Below the pieces are notes generated by a model, which saw nothing but the letters and a program-made list of their open reading frames with translations, had not been told where the DNA came from and made no database searches. The translations under genes were made by a program, and so were the position numbers. A DNA stretch of 64,000 nucleotides from Microcoleus sp. FACHB-672 (GTDB lineage: Bacteria > Cyanobacteriota > Cyanobacteriia > Cyanobacteriales > Oscillatoriaceae). Positions 1-7,855 of this stretch are shown piece by piece (within the stretch, counting starts at the first letter, position 1; every line of letters begins with the position of its first letter). The stretch covers positions 248,001 to 312,000 of the forward strand of contig NZ_JACJOU010000012.1 of the NCBI RefSeq assembly GCF_014695725.1, written 5' to 3'.

Positions 1-867
1 GTCGCTCCAGCAATTTTTAGCCAGGTGCTTTTTTGCGGAGTGTTTGGCTTTTTTATTTCCATACTTTATCATTTTAAAGTACCCGTTGGCTGGAGTATTG
101 TTGGGTTTGTTCCTAATATTATTTTAGGTTTATTATTAGTATTTCGGACAAATACTGCTTACGAACGATTTTGGGAAGGTCGCAAACTTTGGGGAACTTT
201 AGTCAATACTGTCCGCAATTTTGCCCGCCAAATTTGGATAGCGATTGATGCCAAGGAACCCCAGGACGCACACGAGAAAATAGCAACTTTGAGACTCTTA
301 GTTGCTTTTGCTGTGGCGACGAAATTGCATCTACGGCAAGAGGCACTTAACAGTGAGATAGAGGCGTTAATATCGCCGGAACAGTATCTCAAGCTGAAAA
401 GCATGAACAACCCTCCTTTAGAAGTTGCCTTCTGGATTGGAGACTATTTACAAAAGCAAAATGAGCGAGGGTGCATCAATAACTATCAACTGGCGGCGAT
501 GCATAAGCTACTAGATAATATGGTAGACGTTTTAGGAGGATGTGAACGGATTTTAAAAACTCCAATTCCCTTAGCCTATGCCATTCATCTAAAGCAATTA
601 CTATTAATTTATTGCTTATTATTACCTTTTGAAATTGTTGGTAAGGTGCAGTGGTGGACAGGGCCGGTGGTTGCTTTAGTGAGTTTTATAGTGTTTGGGG
701 TGGAAGAAATTGGCATTGAAATCGAAAATCCTTTTGGTCATGACTTCAACGACTTACCTTTAGATACTATTTGCGCTACTATGCTACGCAACATAGAAGA
801 TTTAATTTCCCTCTCGCCTAATACTCACGTTAATCTAGCTGAGGAAAAACAAACACTAATAAATTAG
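1..867 (+). CDS. Bestrophin-family (RFP-TM) anion channel, 5'-truncated by the window edge
   Basis: Integral membrane protein of the bestrophin/RFP-TM family (formerly UPF0187), whose members form pentameric anion channels; cyanobacterial and plastid relatives have been linked to thylakoid ion balance. The frame is open from base 1, with eight codons before the first internal GTG at 25, so the true start lies outside the window. Visible family marks are AYERFWEGRKLWG just after the first hydrophobic segments, a later hydrophobic stretch LLLIYCLLLPFEIVG, and the C-terminal block ENPFGHDFNDLPLD typical of the family. About 288 residues are visible, close to the usual 290-310, so little is missing. 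Family assignment is firm; ion and role are inference. Confidence 0.9.
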   Translation, partial: VAPAIFSQVLFCGVFGFFISILYHFKVPVGWSIVGFVPNIILGLLLVFRTNTAYERFWEGRKLWGTLVNTVRNFARQIWIAIDAKEPQDAHEKIATLRLLVAFAVATKLHLRQEALNSEIEALISPEQYLKLKSMNNPPLEVAFWIGDYLQKQNERGCINNYQLAAMHKLLDNMVDVLGGCERILKTPIPLAYAIHLKQLLLIYCLLLPFEIVGKVQWWTGPVVALVSFIVFGVEEIGIEIENPFGHDFNDLPLDTICATMLRNIEDLISLSPNTHVNLAEEKQTLIN

Positions 868-1010
868 GGAGCAAGCTAGAACACGCTCAAATTTTAAAAT
901 GTTAAAAATAATAGAATCTTGGGTTAAAAAATAGGTTAATAAAACAGATTTTACCGAAAGATAGGTGAATTAAAGCTAAAATTAAAGTAGCGTAATAGGC
1001 AGAAAAATAT

Positions 1011-1334
1011 ATGGCGGAAGTTCAGATCGCAATTGAGGGAAAAGGCGCAGTTGAAGCAGCAGAAGCGCTGTTAAGCAGTCCTGACATAACACGAGGAACC
1101 TGGCAACCCGTAGAAGCAACAAGACCTGATAAGGTCGTGTCAGTGATTGTTCACATTCTATCAGCTGCAAGCGCAGAAGCTTTATCCCAACAAATTAATA
1201 ATTGGTATCAAAGATATCAAGAAGCGGTGTTGGCTCAAACAATTGATAAGGTGGTACTGGTAGCGAATGGCAAGCGACTGTTGCTGGGAGAGAGTAGTCT
1301 CGATGATCTTCGCCAGACAATCTTAAATACATAA
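1011..1334 (+). CDS. Small EACC1-like protein (effector-associated constant component)
   Basis: 107-aa soluble protein with no signal peptide. The layout is an N-terminal strand (AEVQIAIEGKG), a helix with LLSSPDI, a central VVSVIVHILSAASAEALSQQ helix followed by INNWYQRY, a strand VVLVANGKRLLL and a last helix DDLRQTIL. This pattern matches what I know of EACC1, a small constant component found beside variable effectors (caspase- or trypsin-like proteases and others) in predicted bacterial conflict systems. No effector is adjacent here: a bestrophin gene lies upstream and DUF1818 downstream. The assignment rests on pattern memory rather than a profile search, so an unrelated small cyanobacterial protein remains possible. 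Confidence 0.55.
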   Translation: MAEVQIAIEGKGAVEAAEALLSSPDITRGTWQPVEATRPDKVVSVIVHILSAASAEALSQQINNWYQRYQEAVLAQTIDKVVLVANGKRLLLGESSLDDLRQTILNT

Positions 1335-1443
1335 GGTTGTTGTGAAAATTTTAAACAATAATAGATTTGGCGAACACCGGCAGCCGGTGAATTCACTCAA
1401 TGGCATTGCTTAAACCTTGAAATAAACAAGCCGGCAGAATTTC

Positions 1444-1809
1444 ATGGATCGTCTCGTCAAGAGTGGAACAGGTTGGCGCTTAGGCTGGAATCCCAGCGCC
1501 GCTGAATATAAAGGTTTAGTGGGTGGGGAAGATTGGGCGCTAGAGTTGACAGAGGCGGAGTTGAATGATTTTTGCCGGCTTCTAGGGCAACTGGCGGCTA
1601 CAATGAGCCAAATGGCCGAGGAATTGATGGACGAAGAGAAAATCGCCTGTGAAGCCGAAAGTGATTTACTCTGGTTAGAAGTTGAAGGCCGGCCTAATTC
1701 CTTCAGCCTGCACTTCATTCTATATTCAGGACGTGGCGCAGAAGGGAAATGGCCGGCCTCTGCAATTCCCAGTTTGGTTCAAGCCATGCAGGCACTCAAA
1801 GTTTTTTAA
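1444..1809 (+). CDS. DUF1818 family protein
   Basis: 121-aa cytoplasmic protein of the cyanobacteria-specific DUF1818 family, function unknown. Recognisable family features are the opening VKSGTGWRLGWNP, GEDWALELTEAELNDFCRLL in the first half, the acidic EELMDEEKIACEAES and the C-terminal PASAIPSLVQAMQAL. No membrane segment or signal peptide is present. The length is normal and the ATG at 1444 puts the conserved block near the N-terminus. It ends 49 bases upstream of the tRNA-Pro gene. The family assignment is good; no function can be inferred from neighbours. Confidence 0.85.
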   Translation: MDRLVKSGTGWRLGWNPSAAEYKGLVGGEDWALELTEAELNDFCRLLGQLAATMSQMAEELMDEEKIACEAESDLLWLEVEGRPNSFSLHFILYSGRGAEGKWPASAIPSLVQAMQALKVF

Positions 1810-1818
1810 TTTAGGTGC

Positions 1819-1846
1819 TTGCTTACTGTGGCAGATGTGCTATTAT
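1819..1846 (+). promoter_or_regulatory. Putative sigma70-type promoter of tRNA-Pro
   Basis: A TTGCTT box at 1819-1824 and a TATTAT box at 1841-1846 are separated by 16 bases, and the tRNA begins 13 bases after the second box. Spacing and position fit a housekeeping promoter; there is no experimental support. Confidence 0.5.
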
Positions 1847-1858
1847 AAAAATTCGCAA

Positions 1859-1932
1859 CGGGGCGTAGCGCAGCTTGGTAGCGCACCACTTTGGGGTAGT
1901 GGGGGTCGTGGGTTCAAATCCCGCCGCTCCGA
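1859..1932 (+). tRNA. tRNA-Pro, anticodon GGG
   Basis: A full cloverleaf can be drawn. The acceptor stem CGGGGCG (1859-1865) pairs with CGCTCCG (1925-1931) with one G-T wobble, followed by discriminator A1932. The D arm is bounded by GCGC pairs, the anticodon stem CCACT/AGTGG encloses a seven-base loop TTGGGGT whose positions 34-36 read GGG, and the T arm contains GTTCAAATC. The CCA end is not encoded. It decodes CCC and CCU. It has its own promoter-like boxes upstream and a strong terminator downstream, so it is probably a single-gene transcript. Confidence 0.95.
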
Positions 1933-2035
1933 TTTCAAAAAACCTCTAGACAAGTCGATTTGATCGAATGTCAAATCAGTTGTCTGGGATGACGAATTGT
2001 TGCCCGAATTGAAAAATTATTTGGTACTTAGATTT

Positions 2036-2067
2036 AAAAAAAGACTCCTGTTCAGGAGTCCTTTTTT
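2036..2067. terminator. Bidirectional intrinsic terminator
   Basis: A seven-base-pair stem GACTCCT/AGGAGTC (2043-2049, 2054-2060) with a four-base loop is preceded by seven A and followed by six T after one C. It can stop transcription from the tRNA on the plus strand and from the minus-strand gene ending at 2219. Confidence 0.8.
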
Positions 2068-2218
2068 GTAGGTGCACTTTATAAGCTTGTACTAGAGAAG
2101 TTACTTCACAGCAAAGATGATGATCTATGTTGGTTTGCTTTAGAGATAACTGAAGGATGCGGTCGCTCTTAAGCGTGTGGTGCCTCGTTAAATTGCTCTA
2201 CAAATGTGCAGCGCTTTC

Positions 2219-2752
2219 CTACCGTGTAGGTGCTGATTTAATTAAATCTTGCACTAATTTATACGCTTCTTTTAAAGGCACTTGACCATTCTCTACATTC
2301 GCCATTAAACTCTGAGCATCCTTCGGGCTAATTAGATCGAGCCTTACTGGTTCCTTCAAGAGAAGAATGAATTTTGTCTTGTCACTATCTTCAAGTTTAG
2401 ATGCTCTTTCTTTAGCTTCCATTTCCATTAGCTGTTTTTTCAACTGCTTCAGCATTTCTGCTTTTTTTCCGTCATCAAAAGTGCCATCAATAAACATCTT
2501 CTTTAATCCTACAAGAGCAAGCCCACCTAAGGCAGCACCTCCAGCAACTACTGCTAATGGGGCAGCAACCGGAAGCAGTCCGAAGAAAGCCGCACTAGCT
2601 CCTAATACAGAAGCGGCATAACCAGCACCAGCAGCGCCTACTACTCCAATTCCAATATCGGAGAGAATTCCTATCTTATCGTGAGGATTTTTTTCTAATT
2701 CCTCTATAGCTTTAAGAATTTGCTCTTTGGTGGGAGTTTTAGTGTCTGACAT
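2219..2752 (-). CDS. Unknown small glycine-rich membrane protein (second gene of a pair)
   Basis: 177-aa protein that I do not recognise. Residues 1-25 are charged and helical (KEQILKAIEELEKNPHDK). Residues about 28-85 form a Gly/Ala-rich hydrophobic hairpin with many GxxxG-like spacings (GIGVVGAAGAGYAASVLG, then GGAALGGLALVGL). Residues 95-130 are a highly charged helix (MLKQLKKQLMEMEAKERA), and the tail is soluble. This is a two-helix membrane protein with cytoplasmic flanks. It follows another 177-aa membrane protein after 36 bases, so the two are probably co-transcribed. Its stop lies 150 bases from the tRNA terminator. No function is assigned; a membrane-permeabilising or regulatory role is only speculation. 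Confidence 0.6.
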   Translation of the reverse strand: MSDTKTPTKEQILKAIEELEKNPHDKIGILSDIGIGVVGAAGAGYAASVLGASAAFFGLLPVAAPLAVVAGGAALGGLALVGLKKMFIDGTFDDGKKAEMLKQLKKQLMEMEAKERASKLEDSDKTKFILLLKEPVRLDLISPKDAQSLMANVENGQVPLKEAYKLVQDLIKSAPTR

Positions 2753-2788
2753 ATTAGACCTCTTGAAATTACTTGAATCTGTTTATAT

Positions 2789-3322
2789 TTAGGCAGTGAT
2801 GACATTTTGAAAGACAACATTAAAAACATCAACCATTAATTGAAAAAAGGCTTGGACTATTTCAACAATGTCCTCTGCAAATCCCATAAGTCCGTTCTGT
2901 ACTTCTTTCCCTTGAGCGCGTTTGTCTACCCTATGTCCAGCTATTGCAAACACAACTATTCCTGCTGCTGCTAATGCTGCTGCCAATGGTGTCAAGTACG
3001 CTCCAATAAAGGGTATAGAAATTACCAAGTAGTTGACAGCAAATCCTAGAGCCACTCCTATCCCAACTCCTGTAACTAAATTAGGATGTGCCTTAACAAA
3101 CTCAATGATTTTGATAACGATAATTTTGCCGATATCAACTACTTTATTTCCAACTTTCGGAGTGTAGTTAGCTAGTTCATGTAATCTAATCGTTACTTCG
3201 TGGGGCAATCCACTATCGTTTAACCACACATACAGGTCACTGCTACTCATCGATCCTGCATCTGCTTGCCATAGAGCCATCTTAAAGTTGGCTTGTGCTT
3301 GAGATAATATTTGTCCTGTCAT
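2789..3322 (-). CDS. Unknown small membrane protein (first gene of a pair)
   Basis: 177-aa protein not matched to a family I know. The N-terminal 55 residues look like a small soluble helical region (ALWQADAGSMSSSDLYVWLN, then GLPHEVTIRLHELANY). A strongly hydrophobic central part with two or three membrane helices follows (LVTGVGIGVALGFAVNYLVI and LTPLAAALAAAGIVVFAIAG), then a basic HRVDKRAQGKE loop and an amphipathic, Phe/Val-rich C-terminal helix. The next gene starts 36 bases later on the same strand and has the same length and a similar hydrophobic core, suggesting a two-gene unit. About 205 gene-free bases separate it from xisI upstream. Confidence 0.6.
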   Translation of the reverse strand: MTGQILSQAQANFKMALWQADAGSMSSSDLYVWLNDSGLPHEVTIRLHELANYTPKVGNKVVDIGKIIVIKIIEFVKAHPNLVTGVGIGVALGFAVNYLVISIPFIGAYLTPLAAALAAAGIVVFAIAGHRVDKRAQGKEVQNGLMGFAEDIVEIVQAFFQLMVDVFNVVFQNVITA

Positions 3323-3527
3323 TTTTTATTTATCCCCTAGAGGAGCAATTAATCTCTGCACTCAGTATGAATGCTGATGTATATAGGTATGATGATAAAA
3401 GCACGGAACTTATTTTAAGTGCGATCAATAAACTCCGTACTATTACGGAAAGGACGTAGCGGTTCTTCGGCATCCCGGATGCAGATAAGTTCAGGAATGC
3501 CGGGACTATAGACAGCTTAGCGACTTT

Positions 3528-3863
3528 TCAAGCTACACCATACTCGGTGTACTGTCGTTTGTAAGGAGGCTGTAATCCCAATACAATATCCCCTCTCGGC
3601 ACACCCATTTCAACTAGCTCCTCAGCAGGATTCTGATCTGTTAAATTTTGCTGGAGCCAAATTTTTCCATCTTTAATATCAAAATGGATCACGCATCGGT
3701 AAATCCGGTTGAACTGTTGCCAACCTACATTCATCCACAGGTAATGATCTCCTTCGGTATCGAAAATGAGTTGCACTTCGAGCGCATCATCCGAAACATC
3801 ATCGTTGGCATACCGGCTCATTAACGTCTGAATATATTGCCGGTATTGAGCTACCTTGTCCAT
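3528..3863 (-). CDS. xisI: XisI family protein (fdxN element excision controlling factor type)
   Basis: 111-aa protein of the XisI family, named after a factor needed together with XisH for excision of the Anabaena fdxN DNA element. Family signs are KVAQYRQYIQTLMSRYA at the N-terminus, LIFDTEGDHYLWMNVGW in the middle, and ELVEMGVPRGDIVLGLQPPY near the C-terminus. The start overlaps the end of xisH by 13 bases, the usual coupled arrangement. No recombinase gene (xisF type) or excision element is visible nearby. Such orphan xisHI pairs are common in cyanobacteria and their present role is uncertain. Confidence 0.92.
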   Translation of the reverse strand: MDKVAQYRQYIQTLMSRYANDDVSDDALEVQLIFDTEGDHYLWMNVGWQQFNRIYRCVIHFDIKDGKIWLQQNLTDQNPAEELVEMGVPRGDIVLGLQPPYKRQYTEYGVA

Positions 3864-4273
3864 TGCACAATCACCTCATTCGCTGGATCGTACACAATTA
3901 ACAAGACCTGATACCGTTGTACCGCAGTTTGAGTGAATTCGTACTGAAAAAACGTTTGATACACATCAACTGGGACTGCTAAGTACAATGTCCGATCTGG
4001 CTCAACAGACTCTAGAGCAAGACGATAGCTGAGAAATTGTCCCAGCGCCGAGTAGAAATCCGTAATCGCAGAGGGATTCAAGAAGCTTTTGATCTCAACC
4101 GCAATTTTCTCTCCAGCTCGCTCCGCTGCCAGCAATTGTTCTGCCCCTAAATCCACTTGAAAGTTGACGTTGCCGAACTTAAATCTCAAAGGATCGTTAG
4201 TAATCACCCACTTCTCTTTTTGAAGTGCCTGTTTTACAACTTCGTGGAAAACATCTTTGGCAGACACAGACAA
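3851..4273 (-). CDS. xisH: XisH family protein (restriction-endonuclease-like fold)
   Basis: 140-aa partner of XisI. The sequence opens with the typical SAKDVFHEVVKQALQKEKW and contains a nuclease-like PD-(D/E)xK layout: VDLGAEQLLAAER supplies acidic residues and KIAVEIKSF supplies the ExK pair, followed by DFYSALGQFLSYRLAL. Family knowledge says XisH acts with XisI in control of site-specific excision; the fold suggests nuclease ancestry. The reading frame ends inside the start of xisI (13-base overlap), implying translational coupling. The length is normal for the family. Whether this copy has any recombination target is unknown. Confidence 0.92.
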   Translation of the reverse strand: MSVSAKDVFHEVVKQALQKEKWVITNDPLRFKFGNVNFQVDLGAEQLLAAERAGEKIAVEIKSFLNPSAITDFYSALGQFLSYRLALESVEPDRTLYLAVPVDVYQTFFQYEFTQTAVQRYQVLLIVYDPANEVIVQWTR

Positions 4274-4382
4274 AATCTCAACTTTGCATCTTCATATTAC
4301 TGGCTACTGTTCAAGACTCTTTGGGAACTGCCCAACAAATCACTTTTTGGCACTTAACTTTGGGCTTTGCTTTAAACCCCTG

Positions 4383-5489
4383 TCAAGTTGAAGGAGCCAC
4401 CGGCACAGTATTTGCCTTCGCTTGAGCGTGTGCCTCTCGCCTTTCTGCCATCAACTTTGGTCTTAGATAAAGATTTTCCACCAAAGCAGCCGCGCCGGCA
4501 AACCAAGGCGGAACAATTAGCGCCCCAATAATGCCCAGAAGTTGAACACCCCCCAGCACCGAAAGTAGCTGAAACAGCGGATGCACCCCCACTGAAGACC
4601 CTACTAGCAAGGGATCAAGCACATAAGTTTCCAGGTTTTGGATCACCACAAATAAAATTAACACCCACAGGAACAGCAAGCCGCCTTGGGAAATGGCCAC
4701 AATGAGCGCCGGCACCACCCCTAAAATTGGGCCTAAAAATGGAATCAAATTTGTCACGCCGGCAATGGCACCTAAACCTAAGGCAAAATCTTGGAGTCCC
4801 AAAAAACTCAAGCCGACCGTTGTTCCCAACGCCAAAATTCCCGAAACCAAAACTCGCCCTCGAATGTAACTTCCCATTCGCTGACTCACCGGCACCACTT
4901 GAGCCTCTAAGCGCTCATCCCAAGGCTTCGGAAACAACCGCACTAAACTTTTAATTAAAGTGCGACTGTCTGCAACCATATAACCTGACAGAAACAGAGA
5001 CAAAATCAAACTAAAAAAACCGCCCACAATACCCCGCGTAATCCCATAAGAACGCAGTAGTAGCTGTTGGCTAGAACGAAACACCCAACTTGTCAGCGCT
5101 TGAGTATTAAAAAATTGACGGATTAAATCAGGACTATTATCACTGAGTCGAACCGCTATATTTTCAACCAAGAGGCGCAACGCTTCCAAATAAACCGGCA
5201 ATTGACGAATCAAGCGATCAATTTGCTCAATTACAGTTGGCCCAATTAACAAACCCACCCCTGTCAAGCCGCCAATCAAAGTCAGATAAGTAAGAATTGT
5301 CGCCACCCACCGGGGAACGCCAAATTTTTCCGCCCAATTCACCACCGGCACAATTGAAGCGGCCAGCACCACTGAAACCATCAGCGTTACCAGCAAACTT
5401 CGTAGCTGCCAAAGTAGCACCAGCATTAGGCCGGTGGCTAAAATTACCAACAGATTAGATATCGAAACGGTAATGCGCTGCTCTGACAT
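4383..5489 (-). CDS. AI-2E/PerM-type permease
   Basis: 368-aa polytopic membrane protein of the AI-2E transporter (TqsA/PerM) superfamily, whose members export autoinducers or ions; the substrate here is unknown. About seven or eight hydrophobic segments are visible, including LLVILATGLMLVLLWQLRSL at the N-terminus and the conserved C-terminal region GVTNLIPFLGPILGVVPAL, LYVWLILF-type helices and LDPLLVGSSVGVHPL. I start at the ATG at 5489: a longer frame to 5636 would run into the neighbouring GST gene and add a non-hydrophobic tail. It lies 59 bases downstream of the GST gene on the same strand and may share its transcript. Confidence 0.88.
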   Translation of the reverse strand: MSEQRITVSISNLLVILATGLMLVLLWQLRSLLVTLMVSVVLAASIVPVVNWAEKFGVPRWVATILTYLTLIGGLTGVGLLIGPTVIEQIDRLIRQLPVYLEALRLLVENIAVRLSDNSPDLIRQFFNTQALTSWVFRSSQQLLLRSYGITRGIVGGFFSLILSLFLSGYMVADSRTLIKSLVRLFPKPWDERLEAQVVPVSQRMGSYIRGRVLVSGILALGTTVGLSFLGLQDFALGLGAIAGVTNLIPFLGPILGVVPALIVAISQGGLLFLWVLILFVVIQNLETYVLDPLLVGSSVGVHPLFQLLSVLGGVQLLGIIGALIVPPWFAGAAALVENLYLRPKLMAERREAHAQAKANTVPVAPST

Positions 5490-5548
5490 AAACAGATTAG
5501 GTGATTCCTGACACTCCGATTCCGAAAAGCAATTGTGTTTAACAACTT

Positions 5549-6214
5549 TTAGCGATGAGAAGACCCTTGTATTCGAGCTTTCAATCGAGAGATAAACCCT
5601 ACCATTTCTTGCTGACTGACTTGAGTTTTTTGCCAACTAGGATGTTGCGTCAATCGCTCACACCACCCACTCAGTTTAGGGTACTTATCTAGAGGCATAC
5701 CAATCCCAGGCAACTGAGTCACCACCGTGCCGGCGACGATATCCGCTCGATTGATACCCTCGCCACCAAATAACAGAGAATCCCCTAAAACGCTCTCAAA
5801 AAAACCGAGTGCTGTATTAATTTGCTGCTTTGCATTTTCCTGTTTTTGGGGATCGGGTTCAGCAATTCCCCAGACTTGAGTGGCTAAGGGTAATAAAAGC
5901 GGCATGACTTCATTAACCGTTACTAATTCCACCATTCTCACCCTTGCCAAAGATTTTGCATCCTTTGGTAACAGTGCAGGATTCGGGTATTTTGCCTCTA
6001 AGTAATCCAAAATTGCTAGAGATTCAAACACGCTAAAGTCGCCATCCTCCAACACAGGAATGTGATGAAAAGGATTAAGTCTTAAAAACTCTGGTTGTAA
6101 CTGATCACCATCTAGGTTAAGTTTCACCAACTCAAATTCAACTTCTTTTTCTAGTAACGTAATCCAGACGCGGCGGGAGTTAGGAGAAATCGGAGTATAA
6201 TACAGCTTTAACAT
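5549..6214 (-). CDS. Glutathione S-transferase family protein
   Basis: 221-aa cytosolic protein with an N-terminal thioredoxin-like domain (residues 1-78; KLYYTPISPNSRRVWITLLE, NPFHHIPVLEDGDFSVFES) and an all-helical C-terminal domain (about 88-205). The cis-Pro motif IPVL and the following ES pair bind glutathione in this family. The serine cluster SPNSRR occupies the place of the catalytic Ser/Cys/Tyr of other classes. The likely role is glutathione conjugation or peroxide handling. The gene is 43 bases downstream of cysS and 59 bases upstream of the AI-2E permease, all on the minus strand, so a three-gene transcript is plausible but has no obvious shared function. Confidence 0.9.
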   Translation of the reverse strand: MLKLYYTPISPNSRRVWITLLEKEVEFELVKLNLDGDQLQPEFLRLNPFHHIPVLEDGDFSVFESLAILDYLEAKYPNPALLPKDAKSLARVRMVELVTVNEVMPLLLPLATQVWGIAEPDPQKQENAKQQINTALGFFESVLGDSLLFGGEGINRADIVAGTVVTQLPGIGMPLDKYPKLSGWCERLTQHPSWQKTQVSQQEMVGFISRLKARIQGSSHR

Positions 6215-6257
6215 GAAAAAACCTCTCAGCTTTCATTTAAAATTCAGAAATTATCCC

Positions 6258-7715
6258 TTAACTGCGATGCCAGAGCGTCACACTTCCCGGCTGATCAATT
6301 AAAGTAATTCCTTGGGCTTGTAGCTCATTGCGGATGCGGTCACCTTCAGCAAAGTTTTTCGCCTTACGAGCATCCTTTCGCTGCTGAATCAAGGCTTCAA
6401 TCTCTTCATCGCTTAAGCCGCCGACTTCTTCACTTTTTTCCACCGGCAGCGCTTCCAAACCTAACACTTGCGCTAATTGTACGAGCGTGTGCCACTTTTG
6501 CTGTAACTCACCGGCTGGCGTTTTGGTTTTCCCCTCATGGACAAGAATATTTTGCTCTTTTTGTAACTCCTTAGCGAGTTCAAACAGCACTGCTAAACCG
6601 CCTGAGAAATTAAAATCCTCATCCACGGACGCCTGGAATCTCTCAACCTGTTCAGTATTCAGTAAATTTTCCTCAGCTTTCTCCCAGCCGAGTCGATCCC
6701 CGCACTCATAACCGAACAGCAAACCATCTTTGAGGGTATTCCAACCATTTTGGATAGCAGCCATCGCGTCGCCGGTGAAGTCAACCGGCTTGCGGTAATG
6801 CGCTTGCAAAACGAATAACCGCACTGCCATTGGATCTGGCGCATTGGGCGCATCTAATAACTGCCGAATTGTGGTGAAGTTGCCTAAAGATTTAGACATT
6901 TTTTCACCATCCACATTCACCATGCCATTATGTAGCCAGTAACGCGCTAAAGGTTGGCCGGTGACTGCTTCAGATTGGGCAATTTCATTCTCATGATGGG
7001 GGAAAATTAAATCTGCGCCGCCGACATGGATATCAATGCTTTCTCCTAAGCGATCGCGCACCATTGCTGAGCATTCAATATGCCATCCCGGACGACCGGC
7101 ACCCCAAGGCGACTCCCAAGCCGGTTCTTCGGGTTTTGCTGCCTTCCACAGGGCAAAATCGAACGGATCTTTCTTCTTCTGAGCTTCTGGATCTTCCACA
7201 CCCACGCGTCCACTCGCGCCGGCTTGCATATCGTCTAGCTTGCGTCCCGACAGCTTGCCATACTCACCAAACCGCCGTACCGCAAAGTAAACGTCCCCGG
7301 CTGCTGGGTAAGCAAAACCTTTGCTTTCCAACTCGTGGATCAGCCGCTTAATTCCATCTAGCGTGTGAGTAGCGCGGGGATACTCATCCGCCTCCAGTAC
7401 ATTCAGCCGCTTCATGTCTTCAAAATAGGCTTCCGTAAACCGATTTGCCACTTCTTCCATCGAAGATCCTTGTTCCCTGGCGCGGTTGAGAATTTTGTCA
7501 TCAATATCGGTAAAATTCTGCACGTAGCGCACATCATAGCCCCGCCATTTTAAATACCGGCGCACCGTATCCCAAACAATATAAGAGCGGGCATGGCCCA
7601 AATGGCAGTAATCATAAACCGTGACGCCACAGCAATACATCCGCACCTTGCCGGCTTCTAGCGGCTCAAACGGTTCGTCGCGACGAGTCAGGGTGTTGTA
7701 AATTGTAAGGGCCAT
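6258..7715 (-). CDS. cysS: Cysteinyl-tRNA synthetase
   Basis: 485-aa class I aminoacyl-tRNA synthetase charging tRNA-Cys with cysteine in the cytoplasm. The N-terminus has CCGVTVYDYCHLGHARSY, which carries a zinc-ligand cysteine and the HIGH signature (HLGH). GGADLIFPHHENEIAQSEA supplies further zinc ligands (His), and the KMSKS loop appears intact as EKMSKSLGNF near residue 275. The C-terminal helical anticodon-binding part ends with ARKAKNFAEGDRIRNEL. The length is typical (about 460-490). The gene is divergent from the CobW-type gene, with 140 bases between the two starts. Confidence 0.98.
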   Translation of the reverse strand: MALTIYNTLTRRDEPFEPLEAGKVRMYCCGVTVYDYCHLGHARSYIVWDTVRRYLKWRGYDVRYVQNFTDIDDKILNRAREQGSSMEEVANRFTEAYFEDMKRLNVLEADEYPRATHTLDGIKRLIHELESKGFAYPAAGDVYFAVRRFGEYGKLSGRKLDDMQAGASGRVGVEDPEAQKKKDPFDFALWKAAKPEEPAWESPWGAGRPGWHIECSAMVRDRLGESIDIHVGGADLIFPHHENEIAQSEAVTGQPLARYWLHNGMVNVDGEKMSKSLGNFTTIRQLLDAPNAPDPMAVRLFVLQAHYRKPVDFTGDAMAAIQNGWNTLKDGLLFGYECGDRLGWEKAEENLLNTEQVERFQASVDEDFNFSGGLAVLFELAKELQKEQNILVHEGKTKTPAGELQQKWHTLVQLAQVLGLEALPVEKSEEVGGLSDEEIEALIQQRKDARKAKNFAEGDRIRNELQAQGITLIDQPGSVTLWHRS

Positions 7716-7855
7716 AACAAAGCAATCGTGAAAACAGCTGGGCTGAAACCGGCAAGAACAACCTTTAGATCGGCAATAATGAGGTTAGCTGGGATATCAG
7801 CCAACATCCTCGTAACGCTATCCTCCCATTTTCTGACGTTTTTGACAGCGACGCT

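Noticed and set aside
5490-5636. 49-residue N-terminal extension of the AI-2E permease
   Set aside because: It would overlap the GST coding region and is not hydrophobic or conserved; the ATG at 5489 gives the usual family start.
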